Part shown: one piece after another, positions 1 to 9,441 of the stretch
Numbering within the stretch: the first letter of the stretch is position 1
How the letters are laid out: each line of letters begins with the position of its first letter
Origin: a virus
Reading direction: 5' to 3' (one strand)
IMG/VR virus record: IMGVR_UViG_3300025849_000065
Coordinates: 1-46,441 of that record
Length of the DNA stretch: 46,441 bases
Program-made: the position numbers and the translations under genes
The notes under the pieces: generated by a model
What the model saw: only the letters and a program-made list of their open reading frames with translations
Database searches by the model: none
What the model was told of the DNA's origin: nothing

Positions 1-3000
1 TAAAGACCGTTAACTGTTGTTGTATTAAATCTTGAATCACCAGAGCCTGAACCGAAGTAAAAAGCAGTATTATTTCTGTCGTAGAAAATATTAGCTCTTA
101 CATCATTCATATACGAAGTAGAAGCAAAGTTACCATAATAATTAGTATCGTTTCTATCGTAATAAATGTCAGCTTGTACTGAGCCGTTAACGTAAGTTGT
201 TCCACCTACATACCATTGTAAGTATAGGTTATTACCTGAACGAGAATCTAAGTGTAAGTTACCGTTTGTAGTCGCAACTGAAGCTTCGTTACTATATCGA
301 CCATTTGTACCAACAGCAAGGTATCTGCCCCAAGTTGGGTTAGGTCCGTGTAATGCGCCACCTCTAATTCTTAAAGCAGCATTAGAAGTTGAATTAGGAT
401 CTAAGTAATAAGTAGTATCATTGTTGTCGTAGAAGATTGGAGCACGAGAAGAAGTAGTGGAGAAGTTGTTACCACCGCTATCCGTTCTGAAGTTCCAGCT
501 TCCAGCTTGGTTAAGGAAACCAATATTGTTACTGTTATCAGCGTATACATAACCACGAATGTTATTACCCGTAGTCGCAAACATAATCTCAGCAGTTGAC
601 TGAGTAGAATACAATCTGAAACGACGGTTACTATCAGAGTACCAATGCATCGCTGTTGCTTGGTTATATAAACCTTCACCACTGTTATCATTTCTGAACC
701 AGTTTCTTGCATAGAATTCAGTAGCACGAACAGATGTATTGAGATTAGAAGCACCGGCCGGATCTAAATAATAACCTGTGTTATTATAATCGTAGAACAA
801 TGTACCACGAACATCTGATGAGAATACAGCTCTGCTTGAAATAGCAGCTCTAAATCCGCCGTTGTTAATAATCAATAAACCGTGATCGTTTAGATTGTTT
901 GCACCACCAAGACTACCTGCGTTTGGATGTGACCAATATAAACCGTAAGCATTCTGCGTTGCAGTACCTGCGGCATTAATCGAATACTGATCATCCATAT
1001 TAAAGATTGTTTGTAATCTTGTAGATGCGTAAGTACCTGTCATGCCTAATCCATAATTCATGAATCTTACGGTTCCATTAATCTGAACCGTATTCATATT
1101 GGATGTAGAGGCAAAGTCTCCATAATAACCAGTATTATTTGTATCGTAGAATATTGGTGAACGAATACTATTATAGTTAAAGAAATCTGTCGAAGATGTT
1201 GCTACCTGTCTCCAACCTGGACTATAACCAGATCCTTGGTTGTTGTAAATATAAACTGAACCGCCACCATTACCAGTTGTTGGCCTAATGACTAAAGATG
1301 TATAATAAGAACCATCATGCCAAGTAGCAATTGAAGTACCTGCCATCTCAATATTCTGAATGCCTGTATTTACATCAGAGTTACCAGCGTATGACCATGG
1401 AACCTTTTGAGCAGTAAAACCAGTTGCTAAATGTTCGTTATCTCCTAGGTCACCAATAAAGTTAGCGGTTGAAGTACCGTTATTAAAGTATCCTGTGCTC
1501 CATCTGAACCTACCGAAGTTATCAGGTTGGTAACCATTTAAAGTTTCGGTAATCGTTAGTCTTCTAAATATGGAAGTACTATTAGGATCAGCATAATAAC
1601 CAGTATCATTTCTATCGTAATAAATCGGCGAATCAATTCTACTGTTAATTAGAGTTTGACCATTACCTCTAATGATCATATTCCAAGTACCACCTAGACC
1701 ACCATCTCTAAATGATATATCTTCGTTACCTGATGTAGCAATAATTAAATGCGCGTCATTTGTGTCTGTTGCTTGTATATAACCACGAAGGTTACCAGCA
1801 CTAGTATACCAATAAGAAGCCTGACCAGATTGATGTCTGGCCGTACCATAGAAATCTACTGTATCTAATCTACCATTTCGCATTCTGAAATCACCTTGGC
1901 TTGAACCAAAGTAATAAGCGGTATTTTCGCGTTCGTAGAATATGTTAGCTCTTACATCATTCATATAAGATGTAGAAGCAAAGTCACCGTAGTATGAAGC
2001 GTTATTTAAATCGTAATAACGTGGTGAACGCATATGTCGAGAACCGCGGAATACTTCTGTTGCCAATTCTGCATTCTCTGCAATGCCATCGCCGTAGAAT
2101 ACAAATGTTGCACCTGTACCATCAGGGTTAGAATCCGATACTCTTATCTCTGCATCAAACGATGTATTAACAAATCCTAATCTATTTCCACGAAGGACCA
2201 TTGTACTAAACTGAGATGTACCATTAGGATTAGCGTAATAACTAGTATCATTTGAATCGTAGAAGATTGGAGCTCTCCAATCCTGAGAACCTGTACCACC
2301 AACACCGTGTAATCTACCATCATTAGCAATATAAGACCTATCAGAACCATTTTGTCTGAACTGAACAATTCTATTTGAGTTTCCGTTAGATACAATGTAC
2401 CAACGGTTACTGTGCATCTGAATCTTACCTACACCACTACCTGGGTCTCCTGTCCAGTTTGAGCTTCCGTTAGAACGAATATCAGAACTTGTAATCTCAA
2501 TCGCACCTGCACCACCGTCGAAGTTAACATCTCCAACAAATTGTGCTGTATTAAATCTTGAATTACTTGCTGGGTTTGCGTAGTAATTAGAGTCGTTACG
2601 ATCGTAGTATACATTGAAGTATGCATTAGTACCATACAAGTTATTTCCGATGAATACTTCACCGCTTGTATTAATTCTGAATCTCTCAGTACCCCAACCG
2701 CCATTTATATGACCGTGATCTTGTTTGATTCTGAAATCATTATCTACATAACCAAAACCAACTGACCATGTTGTTGCATTATATCCAGTTGAGAATAAAA
2801 TAGAAGGTCTATCAGTACCGCTTGGCACACTTTGAGCCGATTTATCACCAATTCTAAACTCAGCAACAATACCCCAAGAATGGTTACCATATTGGTTTAT
2901 AAATCTTGATCCAGTATAGTTACCAGGTGCAGAACCTGTTCTATAAACAGAAAGAATGTCTTGAGAAGCAGTGTCTTGAATATCTAATTGCTTAATTCTT

Positions 3001-6000
3001 GATAATGCGTTAGGATCTACATACCAAGCAGTATCATTTCTATCATACATTAACGTAGGACGAATATCACCTACGAATTCAGATCTGCTTGCATATGTTC
3101 TTTGTTGCCAATCATTAACTCGACGAGTTTCTAATCTATCAGAGTATCCTAAGATTGAAGTAGCAGGTGCACCTGCAGTTCCTGTAGCACTAAATGCAAT
3201 TACAGAAACTCCATTTGATGCATTAAATAATCGAATGTTTTCGTTGTATGAGTTAACCTCATTACCATCATTAATCCAAATAGATGGGTTTTGAATCACA
3301 CCACGAACATTTACTGATGTACCTGTTGAAGCAGGATCTACATAATAAGCAGTGTTGCCACGGTCTCTAAATATATTTGCATCGATTACATCAGCGGTAA
3401 TATCATCTACTGTTAAGTCACCTGTAATAAACGCATTGCCATCAACATTCAGTTGATCTGCTACTCTTAAATCGTCAACTAATAAATTAGATTCAGCATT
3501 ACGTCTCTTCAACATAACACCGCCGATTTCTCTAAGAGCACCGCCTGTGTTATAGTTAACTAATAAAATTAATCTTACGAATCTACAAGCGCCACCATCT
3601 GAACCATTATAAGGTGTATGTGTTGCTGGGATTGTTGTGTGGGCTCTTAATGTTTCCCAGTTAGTACTTGTTCTGTTTGAACCGCCAACTACGAAATATG
3701 TAATACCGGCGTTTCCAGCGATTGGATTCTTATCCTTATCGTAACGACGAACACCCATGTAAAGTAAACCACCAGAACCTGAGATTCGTCTTGTAGAAAC
3801 TTCACCGTAAATATCTTCACCAGGAGAAACTGGAATATAATCAGAATCGAAGCTTCTATATGCAGCAGTTCTTAATACATAACTACCCGCGAATGGACCA
3901 TCACTATTTTTAACATATTCACTTGTTGTTGTCGTCAAGGAATTTTCAGAACCTGATAAACCTTGAATAACTCGAGCTTCAAAGTATTTGGTCATATCGA
4001 ATAGAACAAGATCTGCTCCACCTGAACCATAAGCAGGATTCAATGATATGTTTTCGTTACCACCATTTAGTGCAAAGTCTGAAGCAGATACTTCGCCTTG
4101 GAAGTATGCATTACCGTCATCGAGATCAATACTTGCTCTTACATTGCCTGAACCAACAAATACATATTCATTAGGATTACTTGAACCAAAGTGTTGATAC
4201 GCAGCGTTGTTATTACCTGCCCAGAATGTACCCCAATTACTAGCAGTATTCCAAATCCAATGTGAATAATCTTGTGCTTCTATTACCTTGTTTGTATCAC
4301 CGTTACCTGATGTATCGAAACCTTGTCGGAATATTCTACCGTTAATCATTAATGAACGGCTTGTATTACCCGCGGCAGGATTTAAATAATATGCTGCGTC
4401 ATTCAAATCATAGAAGATTGGAGAACGCATTTGGTTAGTTGCTTCAAAGTAACCGTTTCGAGTTGAAGCTTGTTCTACTCCATTATAATACAGTTCTACT
4501 TCTGCGTTTCTTCTTGCTATCAGTGACCATTCGTTATCTGTATCGTTGTAAATACCAGAGGTGTTAGGGCCATCTGACATAAAGTTCCATTGACCAGCAA
4601 TAGAATAACCAGCCCAACCACCTTTAGTACCGCCAACTTCCATTGAACCGTAATCACCAGAAGCAGCATCAGCATAATATGTAGTTGCATGGTTAAAGTA
4701 ATAACGCAATGCTTGAATCGTATTTAATCTTGTAGTAGCTGCTAAATCAGCATAATAACCAGTACTAACACTATCATAAAAGATAGGTGAACGAACTTGA
4801 TTCTGACCAAGGAAGAAACCATTTTCAGCACTCGCCTGTTGAGTTCCATTGTAATAGAAGTAGTTTCCTTGACCATGAACGGTGCGTATTAACCATTGAT
4901 TATTTACATCGTTGTAAATACCAGTTGTTGATGAACCGTCATGCATGAATACGGCGCGGTCATTAATAGAGAAGCCTTCGTATCCACTTCGTCCTGTACC
5001 AGAAACCGTTAATGAACCAAACGTACCATTAGGTGATCTTAATATAACACCATCTTCGAGTTTGATTGTTGCTAATCTTGATTCACCAGCAGGATCTGCA
5101 AAGTAAGCAGTATTGTTTGTATCAATAAACTTATCTGCGTAAAAGTCGTTACCTGTGCCTGGGTTAACATTATATAATGGGAAGTCAACATAATTAGAAT
5201 AGGCAGTGCCTGAGTTCCAAGTTTGTTGCCATAGTCTCATTCCAAGACCAGACTTCTTAATCATTAATAAGTTATCAGAACCACCTGAAGAATCAGTGTA
5301 AGATCTAAAGTGTAAGTAATCAGCGTAAGGTGCAGTATTATCGTTATTCCAAGATGTGAAACCGAATCTTAATCTTCCTGATGTATCTTCGTTAGGAATA
5401 ATAATACGATTATCTCTAGACTTCAGATAGTTTGCATATCCTGAAACGCCTGGAGCTTGAATCTCATTTGTTACTGTTAAGTTAACAAAATCACCTGAAG
5501 TAATATATGAATTGCCCCAACGATAAGTTGATAAACCTAAATTACCTTGAGCATTAACTCTTGGTATTACAGTTGCACCAACAGTACCGTTACTTTCACC
5601 GAATACATAATGGGTTGAAGCTTCAGACGAATCAAATACCATTGCCAAGCCAGCACCAGTGGTAACTGAGTTATCAGAATGCCAAACTTTAATAGATGCT
5701 TGTTGTTTTCCACTTAATCCGGCTAATTCACCAGATTGGTCGGTCATTGTAATACCGACACCACCACCATTAGTAGGCTTTTGTAATTCTATTCCTGAAC
5801 CGTAAACTTCAAGCTTGTTTCTAACTCTTGTTCTTGTATTGTTAATTTGGCCTCTAATACCACCGCCAGTTGTAAGTTCAATCTGGTCAGCAGCAGGGAA
5901 TCCCATATAAGTATTTGTGTCACCACGATGTCTTACATAATCATCAATGTCTACAGTATTTAATTGTGAGTCACCATCTGGGTCAACATAGTATGCTGTA

Positions 6001-7690
6001 TTGGTAGTTGAACGGAATTGATTAAAGTCAGCATTACCTGTAGAATAAAGTGTTGTGTTATTTCTAATTCGTAGATAAGTAGCATCTGCCATATACAGAC
6101 CACTACCCCAACCGAAGGCTAATTCTTCATCCTTAAGGAATGAGGCTGTACCACGACCAAATATAATTGCATCGTTACTACCATTTAAGTATATTGAACC
6201 ACCAACGTGTAGTTTAGGATTGGAAGGAGTTGTAGTAAGAGCTGTATTATCACCGCCGTCAGTATATGTTGGTGCGCTTCCAGATGCGACCATAACATTT
6301 GCGTTATCATCTACAATTAATGCTTCTGTGTATGCTGAATTCCAGAATCCCCAAGTTGTTCCTGATTTCAATACTTGATATAGGTTGCCTGAACTATCAC
6401 CACGAATAGAACCGCCGTCTACTCCATCGTGATAGAAGTGAATATATCTTTGACCGTTTCCTACTGGGTTAGGAGACGAATCAATTAGATTCAGATACAT
6501 TAATGAATAACCACCAGAAACGTTACCACTAATTCCTACTGTAGTATTTTGTCCTGATGCATATGAACCATGTGGCATTAATGAAATACCACCGTTTCCT
6601 GTATTATCATCCCATCTTGCTGCGTCAGATATATTACCTAATAATGCTCTACCTGCGAATGCAGCGGATGTTGTCGTATCTCCTGGGTGAGTATAATAAC
6701 TTGTAGCATTTCTATCAACAAATCTATCTGCTTGAGCATCACCATGAACAATAAGAGGTTGGAATATATTTGTGTTGGTTGTGGTTGTTCTTATCTCGGT
6801 TGCATTTCCAACAACAACATCAAAAGTGTTAGCTGCAGAGAATCCAATCCACGTATCAGTGTCTCCGCGATGTCTAATATATGAATCAATATCAATTTGC
6901 GACATCTGTGAAGTGCCAGCAAAGTTACCATAATAGTTTGTATTATCTGAATCGTAGAATATTGGTGAACGAACTGATCCTGACGCTGTTGTGAACGTTG
7001 TTACTTGTAATCTTTGAACTCCGCCTGTGACAATTTCAAAACTGTCAGCCGCGTTAAAGTTCAAGTAAGTATTTGTATCTCCATCATGGAAGATAGTACC
7101 AACAAGACCAATACCAGACATTCTTGAATTGCTTGCCGGGTCAACATAATATGTTGCGTTATTTAGATCGTAGAATCTTCCTGCGTATACATCTGGGAAG
7201 ATTGCATCAACAGTACCTGTAATATTAGTTGCATTGATTTCTAATCGTTCAACTGCGTTTGTGGTAAAGATAATGTTATCGTTAGAATCAAAACCGAAGA
7301 ATGTATTTGTATCATCGTTGTGTTGAATGTAATCGTTAATACCAATACGATTCATTATTGATGTTGAAGCAGGATCCGCATAATATGTATTATTATCGGA
7401 ATCTAAGAATCTTGAGGCTGATAGATCACCACTGAACGTACCGTCTACTGCTGTAAGATTACCAGTTACATCAAGATCACCTGTAACAGTTACTCCTGAA
7501 TTATTAGCAGTTAATCTTGTTACGGAATCAGTGACAAGCTTAATTGTGTCATCTTCAAATGCAATAGCCGTACCAGTATCGCCATTATGAGTAATTGCGT
7601 TATCAATTCCGACGGTGTTCATGAGGGAAAGGCCAGCAGGATCCGCATAATAAGCATTATTGTCTGCGTCAACAAATCGTTTACCAATTA
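1..7690 (-). repeat. YYxDP motif repeats in left-edge fibre
   Basis: About 22 copies of [FY]xDxN[ND]TxYYx[DN][PF]xxxS[RN] were read, for example near 70, 140, 400, 770, 1120, 1590, 1910, 1970, 2240, 2580, 3030, 3345, 4390, 4675, 4755, 5100, 5990, 6690, 6930, 7150, 7385 and 7650. Spacing varies from about 60 to 900 nt, so the motif marks junctions between different inserted domains. Confidence 0.85.
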
Positions 7691-9383
7691 CATCTGTTCC
7701 TGCGGTTACAGTTGTACTTGCACTTACAGAACCAGCAGTGGCCGATATATTACCCGCAGTTGCTGTAATATTGTTTTGAGCAGTAACATCATCGCCTGCG
7801 ATAACATCTCCTGCAGTTGCAGTAACGTTTCCTGTTGTTGCCGTAACACCAGTTCCACCGGTTACAGTTGTTCCTGCAGCGACTGAACCCGCCGTTGCTG
7901 CAATATTACCTGAGGTTGCCGTGATATCATTTTCAGCAGTTATACTATCACCAGCAATTACATCACCGGCAGTTGCTGTTATATCGCCTGCAGTTGCCGT
8001 TATGTCTTGGGCAGCAGTTACATCATTGCCTGCAGTTACGTCACCGACTGTCGCTGATACATTGCCTGTCGTTGCGATTACACCTGTTCCACCAGTTACC
8101 GTGGTTCCTGCCGCGACTGTTGTTCCTGCAGTAACTGAACCTGTGGTTGCCGCAATATTACCAGATGTTGCCGTTATATCATCCTCGGCGATAACGTTAC
8201 GACCTGCTTCTACATCTCTATCAACATTCCAATCGCCGTCGGTATCTGAACTTGCATTCCAGCCAGAGTTATCTGATTTTAAGAAACCTACTGTACCATT
8301 ATTTCCATATAGTACTCTATCTTGGCCGGTTGTGGCAAAATTGATTTGTGCAGCACCAACACCATCACCTACAGTAAGATCGCCTTCTATTGTTATATTA
8401 CCTGTGGCAGTATCATCAGCATCACTACGAAGGAACTGAGCAGCTTCTAAACCATCTACGGTATCAGCATCGAATCCATTTCCTGAACCTTCATCTGCTG
8501 TTGTAATAACTCTACCAAGAACCGCATTGTCAACTTCTAATTGCCAATAGTCTGACGTTTCATTCCATACAAGTTTAGGATTTGCTAATGTACCACGCTC
8601 AACTTCAATACCTGCATTCTCTGAAGGAGTAGAGCCTGTATAGTTAGCATTAAGAGTAATGATATTATCAGAAAGTAAAATCTCTTCGGTATTTACATAA
8701 GTAGTATTACCTGATACCGTAAAGTCTCCGCCAACTGTTAGATCACCGGCAACCTGGGCATTTGCTTGAGCATCAAGTAAAGCTTTAATAACTGCTTGGC
8801 CATCAATCGTAATGTTGGTATCAATTTGTGCAGAACCAGTTACATCAATATCCTGTAAGAAAGATATTGTTCCTGCTGCAGAATCTGCAACATCGGATCT
8901 TAGGAATTGACTTGCTTCTAAACCATCAACTGTATCTGCATCAAGGTTATTACCTGAACCTTCGTCTGCAGTTGTGAGTATACGATTATCATCAATCGTC
9001 GTTGTGGCAACACCTGTAAAATTAATTCCCGTAGATGTAAAGGCTGCTATTTCAGTGCCTGCATAATTAATAACAATACCAGCAGTATCGTCATGAAACT
9101 CAATGCTGTTATCAACACCAGGATTTGTTATTTTATAATCGCCTGCAGAGATGTTGCGAATCTGGAGTGAATCAGAATCACCTTCAAACGCTGCAATTAT
9201 TGTTCCTGCTGAATGGCCACCAGAATTGGTAACTTTTAAAGTTGGAGTGGCCTGTGTTCCTTGTGTAAGGACCGAATCACCGGTAACCTGGAGTTTTTCT
9301 CCAGTATCGGTTGTGCTGCCTATTACGGCATTTTCGGGTGTTAAGAGACCATTCTTAACTATAAACTTTTTATCATTTGCCAT
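1..9383 (-). CDS. Giant tail fibre, C-terminus beyond left edge (partial)
   Basis: One frame opens at ATG 9383 (ANDKKFIVKNGLLTPENAV) and is still open at base 3, giving at least 3127 residues. Frame continuity was checked at bases 1-60, 2579, 5099 and the first 3.4 kb, all in one phase. GGGGAG lies 13 nt before the ATG. Order: beta N-terminus; a QFLRSD module twice (near 8905 and 8430) flanking a TTYVNTEEILLSDN module shared with the previous gene; Thr-Ala-Gly short repeats (about 8205-7700); five H.GDT.T..GF repeats (7600-5900); then about 22 FYDxNNTxYYxDPxxxS motifs to the edge. A jelly-roll-like segment (YIPVSPGEDIYGE...YDKDKNPIAGN) lies near 3830-3600. NNIGFLNQAGSWNFR near 530 is a common fibre motif. 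Whether an S74 domain ends it cannot be seen. Confidence 0.85.
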   Translation of the reverse strand, partial: MANDKKFIVKNGLLTPENAVIGSTTDTGEKLQVTGDSVLTQGTQATPTLKVTNSGGHSAGTIIAAFEGDSDSLQIRNISAGDYKITNPGVDNSIEFHDDTAGIVINYAGTEIAAFTSTGINFTGVATTTIDDNRILTTADEGSGNNLDADTVDGLEASQFLRSDVADSAAGTISFLQDIDVTGSAQIDTNITIDGQAVIKALLDAQANAQVAGDLTVGGDFTVSGNTTYVNTEEILLSDNIITLNANYTGSTPSENAGIEVERGTLANPKLVWNETSDYWQLEVDNAVLGRVITTADEGSGNGFDADTVDGLEAAQFLRSDADDTATGNITIEGDLTVGDGVGAAQINFATTGQDRVLYGNNGTVGFLKSDNSGWNASSDTDGDWNVDRDVEAGRNVIAEDDITATSGNIAATTGSVTAGTTVAAGTTVTGGTGVIATTGNVSATVGDVTAGNDVTAAQDITATAGDITATAGDVIAGDSITAENDITATSGNIAATAGSVAAGTTVTGGTGVTATTGNVTATAGDVIAGDDVTAQNNITATAGNISATAGSVSASTTVTAGTDVIGKRFVDADNNAYYADPAGLSLMNTVGIDNAITHNGDTGTAIAFEDDTIKLVTDSVTRLTANNSGVTVTGDLDVTGNLTAVDGTFSGDLSASRFLDSDNNTYYADPASTSIMNRIGINDYIQHNDDTNTFFGFDSNDNIIFTTNAVERLEINATNITGTVDAIFPDVYAGRFYDLNNATYYVDPASNSRMSGIGLVGTIFHDGDTNTYLNFNAADSFEIVTGGVQRLQVTTFTTASGSVRSPIFYDSDNTNYYGNFAGTSQMSQIDIDSYIRHRGDTDTWIGFSAANTFDVVVGNATEIRTTTTNTNIFQPLIVHGDAQADRFVDRNATSYYTHPGDTTTSAAFAGRALLGNISDAARWDDNTGNGGISLMPHGSYASGQNTTVGISGNVSGGYSLMYLNLIDSSPNPVGNGQRYIHFYHDGVDGGSIRGDSSGNLYQVLKSGTTWGFWNSAYTEALIVDDNANVMVASGSAPTYTDGGDNTALTTTPSNPKLHVGGSIYLNGSNDAIIFGRGTASFLKDEELAFGWGSGLYMADATYLRIRNNTTLYSTGNADFNQFRSTTNTAYYVDPDGDSQLNTVDIDDYVRHRGDTNTYMGFPAADQIELTTGGGIRGQINNTRTRVRNKLEVYGSGIELQKPTNGGGVGITMTDQSGELAGLSGKQQASIKVWHSDNSVTTGAGLAMVFDSSEASTHYVFGESNGTVGATVIPRVNAQGNLGLSTYRWGNSYITSGDFVNLTVTNEIQAPGVSGYANYLKSRDNRIIIPNEDTSGRLRFGFTSWNNDNTAPYADYLHFRSYTDSSGGSDNLLMIKKSGLGMRLWQQTWNSGTAYSNYVDFPLYNVNPGTGNDFYADKFIDTNNTAYFADPAGESRLATIKLEDGVILRSPNGTFGSLTVSGTGRSGYEGFSINDRAVFMHDGSSTTGIYNDVNNQWLIRTVHGQGNYFYYNGTQQASAENGFFLGQNQVRSPIFYDSVSTGYYADLAATTRLNTIQALRYYFNHATTYYADAASGDYGSMEVGGTKGGWAGYSIAGQWNFMSDGPNTSGIYNDTDNEWSLIARRNAEVELYYNGVEQASTRNGYFEATNQMRSPIFYDLNDAAYYLNPAAGNTSRSLMINGRIFRQGFDTSGNGDTNKVIEAQDYSHWIWNTASNWGTFWAGNNNAAYQHFGSSNPNEYVFVGSGNVRASIDLDDGNAYFQGEVSASDFALNGGNENISLNPAYGSGGADLVLFDMTKYFEARVIQGLSGSENSLTTTTSEYVKNSDGPFAGSYVLRTAAYRSFDSDYIPVSPGEDIYGEVSTRRISGSGGLLYMGVRRYDKDKNPIAGNAGITYFVVGGSNRTSTNWETLRAHTTIPATHTPYNGSDGGACRFVRLILLVNYNTGGALREIGGVMLKRRNAESNLLVDDLRVADQLNVDGNAFITGDLTVDDITADVIDANIFRDRGNTAYYVDPASTGTSVNVRGVIQNPSIWINDGNEVNSYNENIRLFNASNGVSVIAFSATGTAGAPATSILGYSDRLETRRVNDWQQRTYASRSEFVGDIRPTLMYDRNDTAWYVDPNALSRIKQLDIQDTASQDILSVYRTGSAPGNYTGSRFINQYGNHSWGIVAEFRIGDKSAQSVPSGTDRPSILFSTGYNATTWSVGFGYVDNDFRIKQDHGHINGGWGTERFRINTSGEVFIGNNLYGTNAYFNVYYDRNDSNYYANPASNSRFNTAQFVGDVNFDGGAGAIEITSSDIRSNGSSNWTGDPGSGVGKIQMHSNRWYIVSNGNSNRIVQFRQNGSDRSYIANDGRLHGVGGTGSQDWRAPIFYDSNDTSYYANPNGTSQFSTMVLRGNRLGFVNTSFDAEIRVSDSNPDGTGATFVFYGDGIAENAELATEVFRGSRHMRSPRYYDLNNASYYGDFASTSYMNDVRANIFYERENTAYYFGSSQGDFRMRNGRLDTVDFYGTARHQSGQASYWYTSAGNLRGYIQATDTNDAHLIIATSGNEDISFRDGGLGGTWNMIIRGNGQTLINSRIDSPIYYDRNDTGYYADPNSTSIFRRLTITETLNGYQPDNFGRFRWSTGYFNNGTSTANFIGDLGDNEHLATGFTAQKVPWSYAGNSDVNTGIQNIEMAGTSIATWHDGSYYTSLVIRPTTGNGGGSVYIYNNQGSGYSPGWRQVATSSTDFFNYNSIRSPIFYDTNNTGYYGDFASTSNMNTVQINGTVRFMNYGLGMTGTYASTRLQTIFNMDDQYSINAAGTATQNAYGLYWSHPNAGSLGGANNLNDHGLLIINNGGFRAAISSRAVFSSDVRGTLFYDYNNTGYYLDPAGASNLNTSVRATEFYARNWFRNDNSGEGLYNQATAMHWYSDSNRRFRLYSTQSTAEIMFATTGNNIRGYVYADNSNNIGFLNQAGSWNFRTDSGGNNFSTTSSRAPIFYDNNDTTYYLDPNSTSNAALRIRGGALHGPNPTWGRYLAVGTNGRYSNEASVATTNGNLHLDSRSGNNLYLQWYVGGTTYVNGSVQADIYYDRNDTNYYGNFASTSYMNDVRANIFYDRNNTAFYFGSGSGDSRFNTTTVNGL
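7700..8205 (-). repeat. Short-period Thr-Ala-Gly repeats in left-edge fibre
   Basis: About 168 residues made of near 7-residue units such as ITATAGD, VTAGND, ITATSGN, VAAGTT and VTGGTG. Cys and aromatic residues are absent. The pattern resembles the left-handed parallel beta-roll of trimeric adhesin head repeats, but the consensus is different. Confidence 0.8.
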
Positions 9384-9431
9384 TCGGTTCACTCTCCCCA
9401 GATAGGCGGTTTAAAATTAATTGTATACCTT

Positions 9432-9439
9432 TATTTATA
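9432..9439 (-). promoter_or_regulatory. T4-type late promoter motif upstream of left-edge fibre
   Basis: An exact TATAAATA on the minus strand, starting two bases after the TAA of the 1188-aa gene and 48 nt before the ATG at 9383. It is followed by AAGGTATA, close to the sequences after the other copies. Confidence 0.72.
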
Positions 9440-9441
9440 AG

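Noticed and set aside
7587-8439. Plus-strand open frames opposite the Thr-Ala-Gly repeats
   Set aside because: Their composition (Cys/Ser-rich or Val/Pro-rich) simply mirrors the repeats of the real minus-strand gene.
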